Source: Chitinophagales bacterium | Lineage (GTDB): Bacteria > Bacteroidota > Bacteroidia > Chitinophagales > Chitinophagaceae | NCBI GenBank assembly: GCA_021323755.1 | Contig: JAJPKJ010000045.1 | Location: 1-64,000, forward strand | Direction: 5' to 3' | Length of the DNA: 64,000 nt | Shown here: piece after piece, positions 44,399 through 54,169 of the stretch | How the letters are laid out: each line of letters starts with the position of its first letter | Position numbering within the stretch: position 1 is the first letter of the stretch | Position numbers and translations under genes: made by a program | The notes under the pieces: model-generated | Seen by the model: the letters and a program-made list of their open reading frames with translations, nothing else | The model's database searches: none | Told to the model about the DNA's origin: nothing

Positions 44399-46051
44399 TT
44401 AATTCACCATTTCTTTTGCATTTTGTAATGCAGCGGCCGTAGGCTTTTCACCGCTTAACATTTTTGCGATGGAAATGATGCGCTCGTCATGCGTAAGTAA
44501 TTTTATACTGGTTTTTATTGCTTCCCCTTTTATTTCTTTATAAACAAAATAATGTGCATCCGCCTTGCCTGCAATCTGAGGTTGATGGGTTATACAAATG
44601 ACCTGGCGCCTTTTTGATAATCCTTTTAAAATAATGCCAACCTGTTTTGCAGCCTCACCGGAAATACCGGTATCAATTTCATCAAATATCATTGTCGCCA
44701 GGTCTATGGACTCCGCAACAAGCGATTTAATACACAACATTAATCGGCTCAATTCACCGCCAGACGCAACTTTACGAACAGGCTCGAATTTGTTGCTTTT
44801 GTTAGCATCAAATAAGAATTCAATGTTGTCAATTCCGTAATGACCAAGTTCAGTTTTTTGAAGCTGCACCCTTAACCTGGCATTCGGCATGCCGACCTGC
44901 GTGAGTAAACGATCCACTTTTTCTTCCAACGGTTTTATTTGCTTATGCCTGTTGGAAGAAATATGCTCGGCTAATTTATTGGTATTGAATAATAATCCGG
45001 CAACTTCCTTTTCTTTGTTGCTGATATCATCATCAATATCCAACACGGATTTCAATTTACCTGCCAATGCATATTGAATGTGCAACAGATCATTTGTTTT
45101 TTTTACTCCGTGTTTTTTCATCAATTTATACCCGCCAGAAATCCTTTCGTTGATCTCTTCAATTCGTTTGGGATCATAATTTACCCGATCGTTGACCTGA
45201 TCGATTTCTTCCGCGATATCCTGCAACTCAATTTGAGCAGATTGCAAACGCTGAACGATCGAACTTAATCCAGGATGCAATTCCGAAAAATGTTGCAATT
45301 GATTCGATAATGATTTTAATTGCTGGACAATTGGTTGTTCGCTTTCTTTTAGATCAAGATAGGCTTTTGATAATACACTCTTAATTCCTTCTGAATTATT
45401 CAACAATTTCAATTCTGTATCCAATTCTTCTAGTTCATTTTCTTTATAATTTTCTTTTTCCAATTCATCAAACAAGAATTTGTTATAATCAAATTCTTTA
45501 ATGAATTGGGATTTTGTTTCCTGTAATAAGTGCAATTCCTTTTTTGCAGAAATCAATTGCTGGTATTGTTGCTGAAATTCATTCAGCAGATTATTATGAT
45601 TGGCCAATGCATCAATCACCTCACGCTGAAAATTGGATTCTCCCAGTGAAAGTGTATCAAACTGGCGATGCAGGTCGACCATAAAGGAGCTTAAAACCCT
45701 TAACTGCTCTAAGTTTACAGGCGTATCATTTACAAAAGCACGCGACTTTCCATTCGCCCCAATTTCCCTTCTTATCACCAATTCGTCCTCTGCGTCCAGG
45801 TCATTTTCCCTTAAGAAAGAATTTATATTTTGATTATTATCAGCAGAAAAAATTCCTTCGATCACACATTTCTTATCTCTGTCAAGCAAAACAGAAGTGT
45901 CTGCTCTGTCTCCAAGAATCAGTGATAGTGCACCCATTAGTATTGATTTTCCCGCACCTGTTTCCCCCGTTATCACATTCAGGCTTTTTGAAAAATCAAT
46001 ACCCACTTCATCAATGATGGCATAATTAAATATTTGCAGTTTCTTCAGCAT
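44399..46051 (-). CDS. recN: DNA repair protein RecN
   Basis: A 550-residue SMC-like ATPase of recombinational double-strand-break repair. Walker A is GETGAGKSI (about residues 30-38). A long coiled coil fills about 160-370, and the C-terminal head has the signature VASGGELSRLMLCIK, Walker B TMIFDEIDTGISGEAAKQVG and the D/H-loop region VICITHQPQIAG. It is of normal family length and complete. Confidence 0.95.
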   Translation of the reverse strand: MLKKLQIFNYAIIDEVGIDFSKSLNVITGETGAGKSILMGALSLILGDRADTSVLLDRDKKCVIEGIFSADNNQNINSFLRENDLDAEDELVIRREIGANGKSRAFVNDTPVNLEQLRVLSSFMVDLHRQFDTLSLGESNFQREVIDALANHNNLLNEFQQQYQQLISAKKELHLLQETKSQFIKEFDYNKFLFDELEKENYKENELEELDTELKLLNNSEGIKSVLSKAYLDLKESEQPIVQQLKSLSNQLQHFSELHPGLSSIVQRLQSAQIELQDIAEEIDQVNDRVNYDPKRIEEINERISGGYKLMKKHGVKKTNDLLHIQYALAGKLKSVLDIDDDISNKEKEVAGLLFNTNKLAEHISSNRHKQIKPLEEKVDRLLTQVGMPNARLRVQLQKTELGHYGIDNIEFLFDANKSNKFEPVRKVASGGELSRLMLCIKSLVAESIDLATMIFDEIDTGISGEAAKQVGIILKGLSKRRQVICITHQPQIAGKADAHYFVYKEIKGEAIKTSIKLLTHDERIISIAKMLSGEKPTAAALQNAKEMVN

Positions 46052-46079
46052 ATTTATGATAAGGCAATTTACAAATTAA

Positions 46080-47564
46080 TCATTCGTTTGAGCATCGCGC
46101 AATTCCCGCTTTTGCTTTTTGATCCAGTGAATTTTTGTAATCATGATTTTTCATGTTGAGACATTTTTGAAAATAGGCAAGCGCTCTGTTCTTATCTTGT
46201 CTCTTTTCATAAATATACCCTATTTGCAAGGCTGCGCGAGCAGCAAAATATTCACGTCGCGATTCGCCTAATTTCATTGCCGTCAAATATGCTGATATCG
46301 CTTCCTCTTTTCTTCCCAAGTCATCATAAATCCTTGCGAGTCTGTAAGCAAATTCAAGTTGTTCTTCTGGCAATAAAAAATCGGAAGAGCCTTTCCCTTG
46401 TAAGATCTGCAAAGCTTCTTGGTGATATCCGCCATCATTCAATAATCTTGCTTTCAATAATAATTTGTTTGGCCACTTACCTGATATTGCCTCTTTCTGC
46501 GCTTGTTTATCGGATTCTGTTTCCAATCCCCCTTTTTCCGTAATCAATTTTCGTTGCTCATTTGCTTTTTGCTGATCGCCTTGTAAATAATAATACCAGC
46601 TAAGCCTTTGTAAAACTTCCTTCACATAAAATTTTCCTTTGAAATCGGAAAGAAATTTTTTTAACTGATCTGCAGCATCCGGCTCAAGATGATAGAGACG
46701 CGCATATCCGATTTCCATATCCCACAAAGGCATGTTCAAATAAGCAGCATCATTATTCATTTGCGATAAAATATGAAGAGCATAATCCGATTGCTGATTA
46801 TTCACTCCCAAATTTGCAGCGAGATAAGTGAAAAGATGATTATTTCTTACATCCAGATTTTTTTGAGTGATGAATGCAAAGACTTCATCCTTTTTATTTT
46901 CGATATAAAACTTAAGATAGAGATAATAAAAAATAGCTTCTTCCCGGTAAAGTGCGGCCCAGGAATCATTTTCTGACAAGAAATTTTCCAATTGCTTCAT
47001 CCCCGTTTTAATACTTCCTTTTATGCCGAGCAGGCTGCTCAGCCATTTGTATCCTTCGGGAATTGTTCCTGCAGCAACCTGCATGGCGCCGAACAACATT
47101 TCATTTGGCGCAAATGACGGGAATTTTTTTTGGTTCTCTTTACTCAATAAAAATGAACGACGAAAGCCCCAGCCTGCGTCCCAGTTATTCCCGAATTTTA
47201 TTTTTACTGCTGCCCATTGAAAATGTATTATGGACTTGGTGAAAAGAAAGAGCGGGGAGGATTCGGGGCCCTTATCCATCAATTGAATTCTCTTTTCAAG
47301 ATTGTCTTTTCGTATTTTATACTCAGCCGGATCCTCATTAAAAAAAAGAATAAAAAAATCAATGTAATTATCTAAGAAATCGGGAATGAGATTATTGGGA
47401 TGATTTTTCTTCTCTTCCTCAAGAATTCTTTTCCCATTATTTAATTTGAGTTGAATGATTTCTCTATATGCTTGTTGACATTGCGCATTGAAATCGAAGA
47501 CTTTTTGAGCAATAATGGGGCTGGAAAAGACCGATAACAAAAACAAGAGGAATAATGAGCGCAT
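46080..47564 (-). CDS. Exported tetratricopeptide repeat protein
   Basis: A 494-residue protein with a signal peptide (1-19, ending IIAQ). Helical repeats run through the protein, most clearly in the last 120 residues: GGYHQEALQILQG, YDDLGRKEEAISAYLTAM and RQDKNRALAYFQKCLNM have TPR spacing. TPR proteins scaffold protein contacts; no catalytic motif is visible. It is co-directional with recN 28 bp downstream and may be co-transcribed with it. Confidence 0.82.
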   Translation of the reverse strand: MRSLFLLFLLSVFSSPIIAQKVFDFNAQCQQAYREIIQLKLNNGKRILEEEKKNHPNNLIPDFLDNYIDFFILFFNEDPAEYKIRKDNLEKRIQLMDKGPESSPLFLFTKSIIHFQWAAVKIKFGNNWDAGWGFRRSFLLSKENQKKFPSFAPNEMLFGAMQVAAGTIPEGYKWLSSLLGIKGSIKTGMKQLENFLSENDSWAALYREEAIFYYLYLKFYIENKKDEVFAFITQKNLDVRNNHLFTYLAANLGVNNQQSDYALHILSQMNNDAAYLNMPLWDMEIGYARLYHLEPDAADQLKKFLSDFKGKFYVKEVLQRLSWYYYLQGDQQKANEQRKLITEKGGLETESDKQAQKEAISGKWPNKLLLKARLLNDGGYHQEALQILQGKGSSDFLLPEEQLEFAYRLARIYDDLGRKEEAISAYLTAMKLGESRREYFAARAALQIGYIYEKRQDKNRALAYFQKCLNMKNHDYKNSLDQKAKAGIARCSNE

Positions 47565-47591
47565 TGTGCAAGATAGTTTACTGTAATAAAA

Positions 47592-47617
47592 TAAAAAAGG
47601 CGCTCAACAGAACGCCT
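47592..47617 (-). terminator. Terminator after the zinc-ribbon gene
   Basis: On the minus strand a 5-bp AGGCG/CGCCT stem with a 10-nt loop is followed by six T. It ends the Nif3/zinc-ribbon transcript before the TPR gene. Confidence 0.65.
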
Positions 47618-47643
47618 CAAACTCTTATACTATTTAACGCTTT

Positions 47644-48399
47644 TTATTTTACTTCTACAGCATCATTCAATTCATTATCCACCAAAATTCTTCCGCAATT
47701 TTCGCAAACAATGATTTTTTTGCGCTGACGGATCTCACTTTGTCTTTGTGGCGGAATAGCATTAAAACAACCTCCACACGCATCACGAACAACAGGAACT
47801 ACAGCCAACCCATTACGATAATTCTTACGAATACGATCATAAGAATTCAGTAATCTTGGTTCAACTTTTTCTCTTGCGTCAGAAGATAATTTATTAAAAT
47901 GTTTTTCTTCTTTTTCTGTTGTAGCGATAATCTTGTCCAACTCGTCTTTCTTATTTTTTAACACGCCCTCTTTAGCAGCAATATTCTTTTTCGCTTTTTC
48001 CAACACGATCACTTTCTCTGCCACTTCCTCATTAGCGTCCTTTATATGTTTTTCTGCAAGCTTGACTTCCAACTGCTGCATTTCAATTTCCTTATTGATC
48101 GCTTCAAACTCACGACTATTCTTCACATTATCACTCTGCTTCTCATATTTTTTTATCAAGGCTTCAGATTCTTTAATCACTTCTTTTTTCTGAGCAATGA
48201 ATTCCTGGATGCCGTTGATCTCTTCTTCAATACGAGTTTGGCGAGAATGCAGACCCGTGATCTCGTCTTCAAGGTCACTCACTTCCATCGGCAATTCACC
48301 TTTAAGAATTTTATATTCGTCTAACTTCGACTCGATCTTCTGTAAAGAAAGCAAAGAAGAGAGTTTTTCTTCTACTGAAAATTCTTTTACGTTGGACAT
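47644..48399 (-). CDS. C4-type zinc ribbon coiled-coil protein
   Basis: A 251-residue protein. About residues 10-180 form a long antiparallel coiled coil rich in Glu and Lys. The C-terminus carries two CxxC pairs (CGGCFNAIPP and CENCGRI) forming a zinc ribbon of the PF02591 type. This is the CT398/FlgI-like family, whose members have been linked to secretion or RNA-related roles without firm function. The gene follows the Nif3-like gene by 23 bp, a pairing common in bacteria. Confidence 0.88.
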   Translation of the reverse strand: MSNVKEFSVEEKLSSLLSLQKIESKLDEYKILKGELPMEVSDLEDEITGLHSRQTRIEEEINGIQEFIAQKKEVIKESEALIKKYEKQSDNVKNSREFEAINKEIEMQQLEVKLAEKHIKDANEEVAEKVIVLEKAKKNIAAKEGVLKNKKDELDKIIATTEKEEKHFNKLSSDAREKVEPRLLNSYDRIRKNYRNGLAVVPVVRDACGGCFNAIPPQRQSEIRQRKKIIVCENCGRILVDNELNDAVEVK

Positions 48400-48422
48400 A
48401 TTATTATTTAAGATTTAATTTT

Positions 48423-49529
48423 TCATTTATCATCAAAAAAATAACGCACCGGATTGGTCGCTATTTCTGATTTAAGGACGGCAAAGGTAGGAAATTTTTC
48501 CAGCAAAATTTCATATAATAAATCTATTGTAAACCGTTCACTTTCAAAGTGTCCGATATCAGCGATCACCATCCGGCCGTTAGCGTCAAAAAACTCATGG
48601 TACTTGAAATCGGAGCTCATGTAAAAATCTGCTCCTGCCATCAATGCTTTGGAGATCAGAAAACTTCCGGCACCTCCGCATAACGCTACTCTCTTTACCG
48701 GCTTATTTAGCAACTTTGTATGTTTTATAACAACAAGCCCGAAAGATTGTTTTATTTTTTGCAAAAAACCATTTTCATCCATTGCTTCGGGTAAATCTCC
48801 AATCAATCCTGAACCGACCAGTTGATTTGAATTGGCCAGTGAAACAACATCATAAGCCACTTCCTCGTAAGGATGAGATTTTATTAAGGCATGAATGATT
48901 TGCTTTTGCAAATGAGCCGGAAAAATAATCTCAATGCGTATTTCTCGTTCCTGGTGTTGCTTTCCAATCTCGCCAACAAATGGTGCTGCGCCTTCTTCTC
49001 CTTTAAAAGTACCCATGCCCTCCGCGTTAAAACTCGCTTCGCTGTAATTGCCGATATGGCCGCCTCCGGCACCGAATATCGCCGTTCTTACTTTCTCGGC
49101 ATAAACTGGCGGCACAAATGTGAACAGTTTCTTTAATGTTGCCTCTTTAGGTAATAATATACTGCGGTTGATCAATCCCAGCGCATCGGCTATTTTTCCA
49201 TTAACGCCATGCATCACATTATCAAGATTGGTGTGGATGGCATAAATGGCGATGTCATTTTTGATGGCGGCGATTATTGTTTTTTCAACATAATTACTGC
49301 CGTTTATTTTTTTCAGTCCGCCAAAGATTATCGGGTGATGGGCGACGATAAGATTGCATTTTCTGGCAATCGCTTCCTCTACAATGGATTCTGTGGCATC
49401 AAGCGTGGTTAGAACACCTGTACACTCGCGGTTAGCCGTCCCCGTTAGTAGCCCGCAATTATCATAGTTCTCCTGGTAAACCGGGGGAGCGATGGATTCA
49501 AGATGGAAGATGATCTCGGAAATATTCAT
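48423..49529 (-). CDS. Nif3-like dinuclear metal centre protein
   Basis: A 368-residue NIF3/YbgI/YqfO family protein. Metal-binding pieces are IVAHHPIIFGGLK (His-His), YAIHTNLDNV, and the C-terminal ADIGHFESERF. The middle (about residues 125-235) is the PII-like insertion of the long YqfO-type form, including SHPYEEVAYDV. It was annotated historically as GTP cyclohydrolase-like, but the cell role is unsettled; it probably forms a hexameric toroid. Likely operon with the zinc-ribbon gene. Confidence 0.9.
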   Translation of the reverse strand: MNISEIIFHLESIAPPVYQENYDNCGLLTGTANRECTGVLTTLDATESIVEEAIARKCNLIVAHHPIIFGGLKKINGSNYVEKTIIAAIKNDIAIYAIHTNLDNVMHGVNGKIADALGLINRSILLPKEATLKKLFTFVPPVYAEKVRTAIFGAGGGHIGNYSEASFNAEGMGTFKGEEGAAPFVGEIGKQHQEREIRIEIIFPAHLQKQIIHALIKSHPYEEVAYDVVSLANSNQLVGSGLIGDLPEAMDENGFLQKIKQSFGLVVIKHTKLLNKPVKRVALCGGAGSFLISKALMAGADFYMSSDFKYHEFFDANGRMVIADIGHFESERFTIDLLYEILLEKFPTFAVLKSEIATNPVRYFFDDK

Positions 49530-49568
49530 TGGTTAAAGATAAGAAAAGCCTCAATAATGTTCTTGCCG

Positions 49569-49600
49569 CATTCGTCTTCGCCAGCGAAGGCAGGAATGCG
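49569..49600. repeat. Interspersed-type palindrome near the ftsZ 3' end
   Basis: An imperfect inverted repeat: outer GCATTC/GAATGC and inner CTTCG/CGAAG arms. It resembles REP-like intergenic palindromes; only one copy is in the window. Confidence 0.45.
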
Positions 49601-49625
49601 AAATGGTCGCCTTTGTCCAAGTTGC

Positions 49626-49656
49626 AAAAAAAATCCCCCGGAGGGAAACCAGGGGA
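49626..49656 (-). terminator. Terminator of the dcw operon after ftsZ
   Basis: On the minus strand a 5-bp TCCCC/GGGGA stem (49656-49652 with 49638-49634) is followed by eight T (49633-49626), about 50 bp after the ftsZ stop. Confidence 0.65.
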
Positions 49657-49695
49657 CACTAAAAACAACCAAAAACAAACAGTAAACTATCGTGT

Positions 49696-49718
49696 AAGCC
49701 TGACCGTTAGTCAGGCTT
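49696..49718. other. Hairpin containing the ftsZ stop codon in its loop
   Basis: An inverted repeat AAGCCTGAC/GTCAGGCTT with loop CGTTA; the ftsZ stop codon (minus-strand TAA, 49709-49707) is in the loop. A T-run follows on the plus strand only, so it also blocks antisense transcription. Confidence 0.55.
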
Positions 49719-51590
49719 TTTGCCGTCTAAGAATGTATTAATGGTGCTGATGGCCGCATTATTGTTTTCATCGGCCTTCACTTCGTAATTGCTATAGAAA
49801 TTCTCTACATTGGAGATGGTGTTGTACAATTCCAAATTACGGCGGACGTATGCCGGCACAGTTTCAAACTCGTTATTCGGATCGGCAGCGTTGATGTTGA
49901 ACGACAAGTTGCGCAACTTGTTTATTCTCTCGGCTGCACGGCGTTTTTGTTCTTCTACTTCGTCCTGCAATGCAGGTTCCTCAGCAGGTAATTGCGCCAT
50001 CGAAATATTTTCGGTCTGATAGGCCCGAGGCTCGCCCGCCGCTGGAATTTCATCTTTAAATACCAGTTGCATGTCGGGGGAAGTTTCATCTTCCAGATTC
50101 GGATTAATAGCATCGGTACTCAAGATCTGTCCCTTCACAGGTATGTGTTCGGGGATGGATTGATGTTCTGCAAATGGTTCTTCTGCATAAATATTGGCTG
50201 GCCTTGCAAGGTATCCTCCGGACGCTGCAGACGCCGGAGAATTCGTTTCAACTTTGTTGATTGATTTTTTTTCTTTCTGAATGGAAGGAGGAGTAGCGTC
50301 TTGCGAAAATATCCATTCTATTTTTTCTTCAGTCTCTTTTCTTTCCACTTTTTTGTTCACAGTAGTTTTACTAGTTTCTTCATTCGTAGAAATCACCATT
50401 GCCGGCTGATTGACTTCTTCGTCAACCAGCGTCGGCAATAATGTTTCTGATAAATCAACTGCAGATGGAGCAATGATTGCTTCTTCTTTGTTGTTTTCGT
50501 TTTCTGAGGTAAGCACAGGCCGACTTTGCATCTTGTGGTCTTCGGCAGGTATGCTCAAGGTCATCACAATTTTATCGTCTTTCTTAGGTTCGGATTTTTT
50601 ATTTTCATTTTTTACAAACGGATCTTTGTATTCAAAGCCGGTTGCTATCAATGTTATTCCAATTTTTTCGTGGAGATGATTATCATAACCAAGACCGAGA
50701 ATGATGTCGGTATCTTCTCCCGTTTTTGAAAGCAGATGATTCTGAATCACTTCCACCTCATCCATGGTAAATTCATGTTCACCCTCAGAAGAGTTGATGT
50801 TGATAAGTATCCATTTTGCCCCACTGATATCATTATCATTAAGTAAGGGAGAATTTAATGCTTCTTCAATTGCCTGCTGTGCGCGGGTTTCGCCTTTTGC
50901 CATCGCGCTACCTAAAATGGCAACACCACCGTTTCTCATAACCGTACACACATCTGCAAAGTCAACATTAATTTGTCCGGTGCTATTGATGACATCGGTT
51001 ATGCACTTTGCGGCCGTTGCCAAGACATTATCCGCTTTTGAAAATGCTTCTTTCATTTTCAGATTGCCAAATTGATGTCGCAACTTATCGTTACTGATCA
51101 CCAACAAAGTATCGACATATTGCTTCATTACTTTTATCCCTTCTTCTGCCTGCAACTGTCTTTTTTTCCCTTCATAAGAAAAAGGGGTGGTCACGATACC
51201 CACGGTCAGTATGCCGAGATCTCTGCAGATTTTTGCAATGATCGGCGCACCACCGGTTCCCGTTCCGCCGCCCATGCCGACCGTGATGAAAACCATTTTG
51301 GTATTCACTTCAAGAATTCTTTTTATTTCTTCCAGGCTTTCTTCCGTAGCCTGACGGCCAATATCTGGATTGGCGCCTGCCCCAAGCCCTTGCGTTAAAT
51401 GCGGCCCCAGTTGAATTTTATTGGGAACATGGCTTTGGGCAATCGCCTGCGCATCTGTATTGCAAATAATGAAATTGACACCTTCAATACTTTGGCTGTA
51501 CATGTAGTTAACAGCATTACTTCCGCCCCCACCAATTCCAATCACTTTGATGATTGATGATTGTTCTTTGGGTAGATCAAAATGAATCAT
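49707..51590 (-). CDS. ftsZ: Cell division protein FtsZ with long C-terminal tail
   Basis: A 627-residue tubulin homologue that polymerises with GTP into the division ring. The GTP-binding GGGTGTG is at residues 107-113, the N-terminal KVIGIGGGGSNAVNYM is intact, and the T7-loop NVDFADV activates GTP hydrolysis in the neighbouring subunit. The core ends at about residue 325. About 300 more residues form a disordered acidic tail, with a partly conserved end segment (RRNLELYNTISNVE) that may bind FtsA. E. coli FtsZ has 383 residues. Last gene of the dcw cluster, followed by a terminator. Confidence 0.96.
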   Translation of the reverse strand: MIHFDLPKEQSSIIKVIGIGGGGSNAVNYMYSQSIEGVNFIICNTDAQAIAQSHVPNKIQLGPHLTQGLGAGANPDIGRQATEESLEEIKRILEVNTKMVFITVGMGGGTGTGGAPIIAKICRDLGILTVGIVTTPFSYEGKKRQLQAEEGIKVMKQYVDTLLVISNDKLRHQFGNLKMKEAFSKADNVLATAAKCITDVINSTGQINVDFADVCTVMRNGGVAILGSAMAKGETRAQQAIEEALNSPLLNDNDISGAKWILININSSEGEHEFTMDEVEVIQNHLLSKTGEDTDIILGLGYDNHLHEKIGITLIATGFEYKDPFVKNENKKSEPKKDDKIVMTLSIPAEDHKMQSRPVLTSENENNKEEAIIAPSAVDLSETLLPTLVDEEVNQPAMVISTNEETSKTTVNKKVERKETEEKIEWIFSQDATPPSIQKEKKSINKVETNSPASAASGGYLARPANIYAEEPFAEHQSIPEHIPVKGQILSTDAINPNLEDETSPDMQLVFKDEIPAAGEPRAYQTENISMAQLPAEEPALQDEVEEQKRRAAERINKLRNLSFNINAADPNNEFETVPAYVRRNLELYNTISNVENFYSNYEVKADENNNAAISTINTFLDGKKPD

Positions 51591-51625
51591 TTTGGAATTT
51601 TTTAGATTAGTAATTTTTTTCGGAT

Positions 51626-51653
51626 AGTGGCCAGTAGCTGGTGGTTAACGGGA
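51626..51653. repeat. Heptamer tract between ftsA and ftsZ
   Basis: Four 7-bp units (first two AGTGGCC and AGTAGCT), next to a small GGAGA/TCTCC hairpin (51650-51662). Arms near GTAGC and GCTAC (51634-51689) could pair over the spacer, with the ftsA stop at the base. Confidence 0.45.
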
Positions 51654-51688
51654 GATGTTCTCCATCGCCATTCGCTTCTCACCACTTG

Positions 51689-53062
51689 CTACAACGCGTG
51701 ATCTTCTTCTTCTTTGAACAGATCGATGATCCCGTCCTTGAATTTTCCCCAGAAATCTTTTATCCCTTTTCTGTTTCTCACTTTTTCTTCCTGAAGCATT
51801 TCTTCGGTTGCAATTGTTTCTTCCACTACTTCTTGTTTTTTCAGATTATCCGGAACTGCTATCTTCTTATATTCTGTTTCAAATTGTTTGCGGTTATGTT
51901 CGTAATCGCTGTAACCTTTCAATATTAATCCGATACAAGTTGAATAGGTTGGTTTTGCCAATTCTTCAATATGACCTGCGGCAAGATGTTCAGTTGGATA
52001 GCCGATGCGTGCATTCAAGCCGGTCACATATTCAGTGAGCTGGATCAAATGCTTCAATTGCGATCCCCCACCTGTCAGTACGATTCCGCCATTCAGCATT
52101 TTATTATCCAATCCAACCTGCTTGAGATGATACACCACAAAATCCATAATCTCGCTCATGCGCGCCTGGATTATATTGGCAAGATTCTTTACGCTGATCT
52201 CTTTTGCAGGCATTCCGCGCAATCCCGGAATCGTGATGAATGCATTTGTCCTTGCTTCGTTGGATAAGGCAGAGCCAAATTGCACTTTCATTTGCTCAGC
52301 CTGTGTTTTCAAAACACCCAGTCCCGTCTTAATATCGTTGCTTATATTTTCTCCGCCGAAAGGAATAACTGCAGTATGTTTCAATATACCCTCATAGAAA
52401 ACGGCAAGATCGGTTGTACCCCCGCCGATGTCAACGATTGCAACTCCGGCTTCCAGATCTTCCTGTCCCATGACCGCTGCTGCGGATGCCAATGGCTGCA
52501 AAACAAGATCTTTCGTGCCGAGTCCGCTTTTTTCTACTGCGCGATTTATATTCCGTATGGCATTTTTATCCCCGGTAATGATGTGAAAATTTGCACCCAC
52601 TTTCACTCCGCCATATCCGATTGGATTGGGTATATTTTGGAAATTATCAACAGTGAATTCCTGTGGAATAACATCAATGATCTGGTCCCCGGCAGGAATA
52701 TATGTTTTATACTGATCGTCGATGAGTTGATCGATTTCCCGTTGTGTAATTTCATCGTCAGTACTTTGGCGCACAATATCTCCGCGTGTTTGTAAGCTTT
52801 TTATATGATGTCCGGCAATGCCAACATACACTTCACTGATTTCAAGATTTGGATTCGATGCATAACAATTATCAAGTGCCATTTTTATGGCTTTGATGGT
52901 CTCATCAATATTCAATACCTGCCCGTGTTTTACGCCGTTTGAGTTTGCGCGTCCAAATCCTAAGATTTCTAATTTGCCGTATTCATTCTTACGTCCGGCG
53001 ATGGCAGCAATTTTTGTAGTACCGATGTCAAGACCAACAATAATGGGTTGTTCGTGATTCAT
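51689..53062 (-). CDS. ftsA: Cell division protein FtsA
   Basis: A 457-residue actin-like ATPase that anchors FtsZ to the membrane. The phosphate-1 motif GLDIGTTKIAAI is at residues 10-21, phosphate-2 is VAIVDIGGGTTDLAVF, and the adenosine motif is IVLTGGGSQLKHL. The 1C domain (about 85-165) and the C-terminal basic amphipathic helix (KDFWGKFKDGIIDLFKEEE) for membrane contact are visible. It is transcribed between ftsQ and ftsZ. Confidence 0.95.
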   Translation of the reverse strand: MNHEQPIIVGLDIGTTKIAAIAGRKNEYGKLEILGFGRANSNGVKHGQVLNIDETIKAIKMALDNCYASNPNLEISEVYVGIAGHHIKSLQTRGDIVRQSTDDEITQREIDQLIDDQYKTYIPAGDQIIDVIPQEFTVDNFQNIPNPIGYGGVKVGANFHIITGDKNAIRNINRAVEKSGLGTKDLVLQPLASAAAVMGQEDLEAGVAIVDIGGGTTDLAVFYEGILKHTAVIPFGGENISNDIKTGLGVLKTQAEQMKVQFGSALSNEARTNAFITIPGLRGMPAKEISVKNLANIIQARMSEIMDFVVYHLKQVGLDNKMLNGGIVLTGGGSQLKHLIQLTEYVTGLNARIGYPTEHLAAGHIEELAKPTYSTCIGLILKGYSDYEHNRKQFETEYKKIAVPDNLKKQEVVEETIATEEMLQEEKVRNRKGIKDFWGKFKDGIIDLFKEEEDHAL

Positions 53063-53135
53063 AGTTTATTTGTTTTGTTGTTATAGTGTGATTAGATATT
53101 CATGATTTTAGCTTTACTTATAATTCCACATAACA

Positions 53136-54146
53136 TCATTTCCCTTTCTTTTTCGAGATCATTGTTTTTGGTGAAAGTCCTTTTTTACTGCTACTGTCAC
53201 CATTGGTTCTTGCTGTTTCTTCATCACCCGACATTTCAAGGGGAGCATTCCCCTCAAGGGGTTTGATGGCCTGCTGTCTCACCGTATCCGATTGCAACTG
53301 CTGCGCAGACCTTATCAACTGTTGCACTTCTTTAATGAATTTGAGCGAATCCCCTTTCGAAACCTCACCTCCTTTCTTGGTGCCAACAACCTGCCCTTTA
53401 TATTCAACATCAATTTTTGAATATTTATTAAACCCGGTTTTGCTTAGCACATCCTTATAAAAAATGAACAGGCGTGCAAACTTGGCTTTGTAATCACTGC
53501 CATCACCGAATTCAATAACATGGTTCCCAATAACAGGTATCATCTCAAAAGTTCTATCAGCCGTAATATCAACCTGGTTGATCTGCGCCATCCAAAACGA
53601 ATCTTTCAAAATGAACCAACTCAGTCTTTTTATATCCTCCAGCAAAGCACTGTCAGCTCCATGTGTTTTTATTTGATCATTTGGATAGCTTGTAAACACG
53701 GGCAACTTCACGGGTAATCTAGCAGGAATCGGCAATCGTATCCCGCTGCTATCTATATAAAAAGAGTTGCCGGCAACAGTAAATATCCTGGCAACCGGCT
53801 CTCTTTCGGTAATGGATACACGTAATATTTCATTATTATCAAAAAATAACTCCGCGTTTTCTATCCACACATTCCGTTTCAGTTTGCTTTCAGTGCTTTT
53901 TAAATTGAATGTTGAAATTGTTTTTCCTTCCGGTTTTTGCCTGCCGCTATCTGTAATAATATTTTCTATCACTTTATTATTGATGAATGACCGTTTGTTG
54001 GTTCCATTAATATTGATCTTGTATCCTTTACAAGTCTTATTGTTTCTATTATTGATGGCTGCAATGAGCAATACAAGCATACCTGTGCCGGCAATGCACC
54101 ACATCGTAATAAAAATTATTTTCCTGATATCATCTTTTATGCTCAT
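53136..54146 (-). CDS. ftsQ: Cell division protein FtsQ
   Basis: A 336-residue bitopic protein: short cytoplasmic N-terminus, one membrane helix (about 10-31), a POTRA-like domain (about 42-115; the region around RNVWIENAELFFDNN, then RVSITEREPVARIF) and the FtsQ beta domain ending in DVEYKGQVVGTK. It links early and late divisome proteins. The last 60 residues are low-complexity and basic. ATG 54146 is preferred over GTG 54209, which lies in a structured spacer and gives extra non-homologous residues. The identity is supported by its place between murC and ftsA. Confidence 0.88.
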   Translation of the reverse strand: MSIKDDIRKIIFITMWCIAGTGMLVLLIAAINNRNNKTCKGYKININGTNKRSFINNKVIENIITDSGRQKPEGKTISTFNLKSTESKLKRNVWIENAELFFDNNEILRVSITEREPVARIFTVAGNSFYIDSSGIRLPIPARLPVKLPVFTSYPNDQIKTHGADSALLEDIKRLSWFILKDSFWMAQINQVDITADRTFEMIPVIGNHVIEFGDGSDYKAKFARLFIFYKDVLSKTGFNKYSKIDVEYKGQVVGTKKGGEVSKGDSLKFIKEVQQLIRSAQQLQSDTVRQQAIKPLEGNAPLEMSGDEETARTNGDSSSKKGLSPKTMISKKKGK

Positions 54147-54169
54147 TTTCTTTTTTTGTCTTCCATATT

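Noticed and set aside
52280-52795. 171-codon open frame antisense to ftsA
   Set aside because: Lies wholly within an unambiguous ftsA; no motif or promoter.
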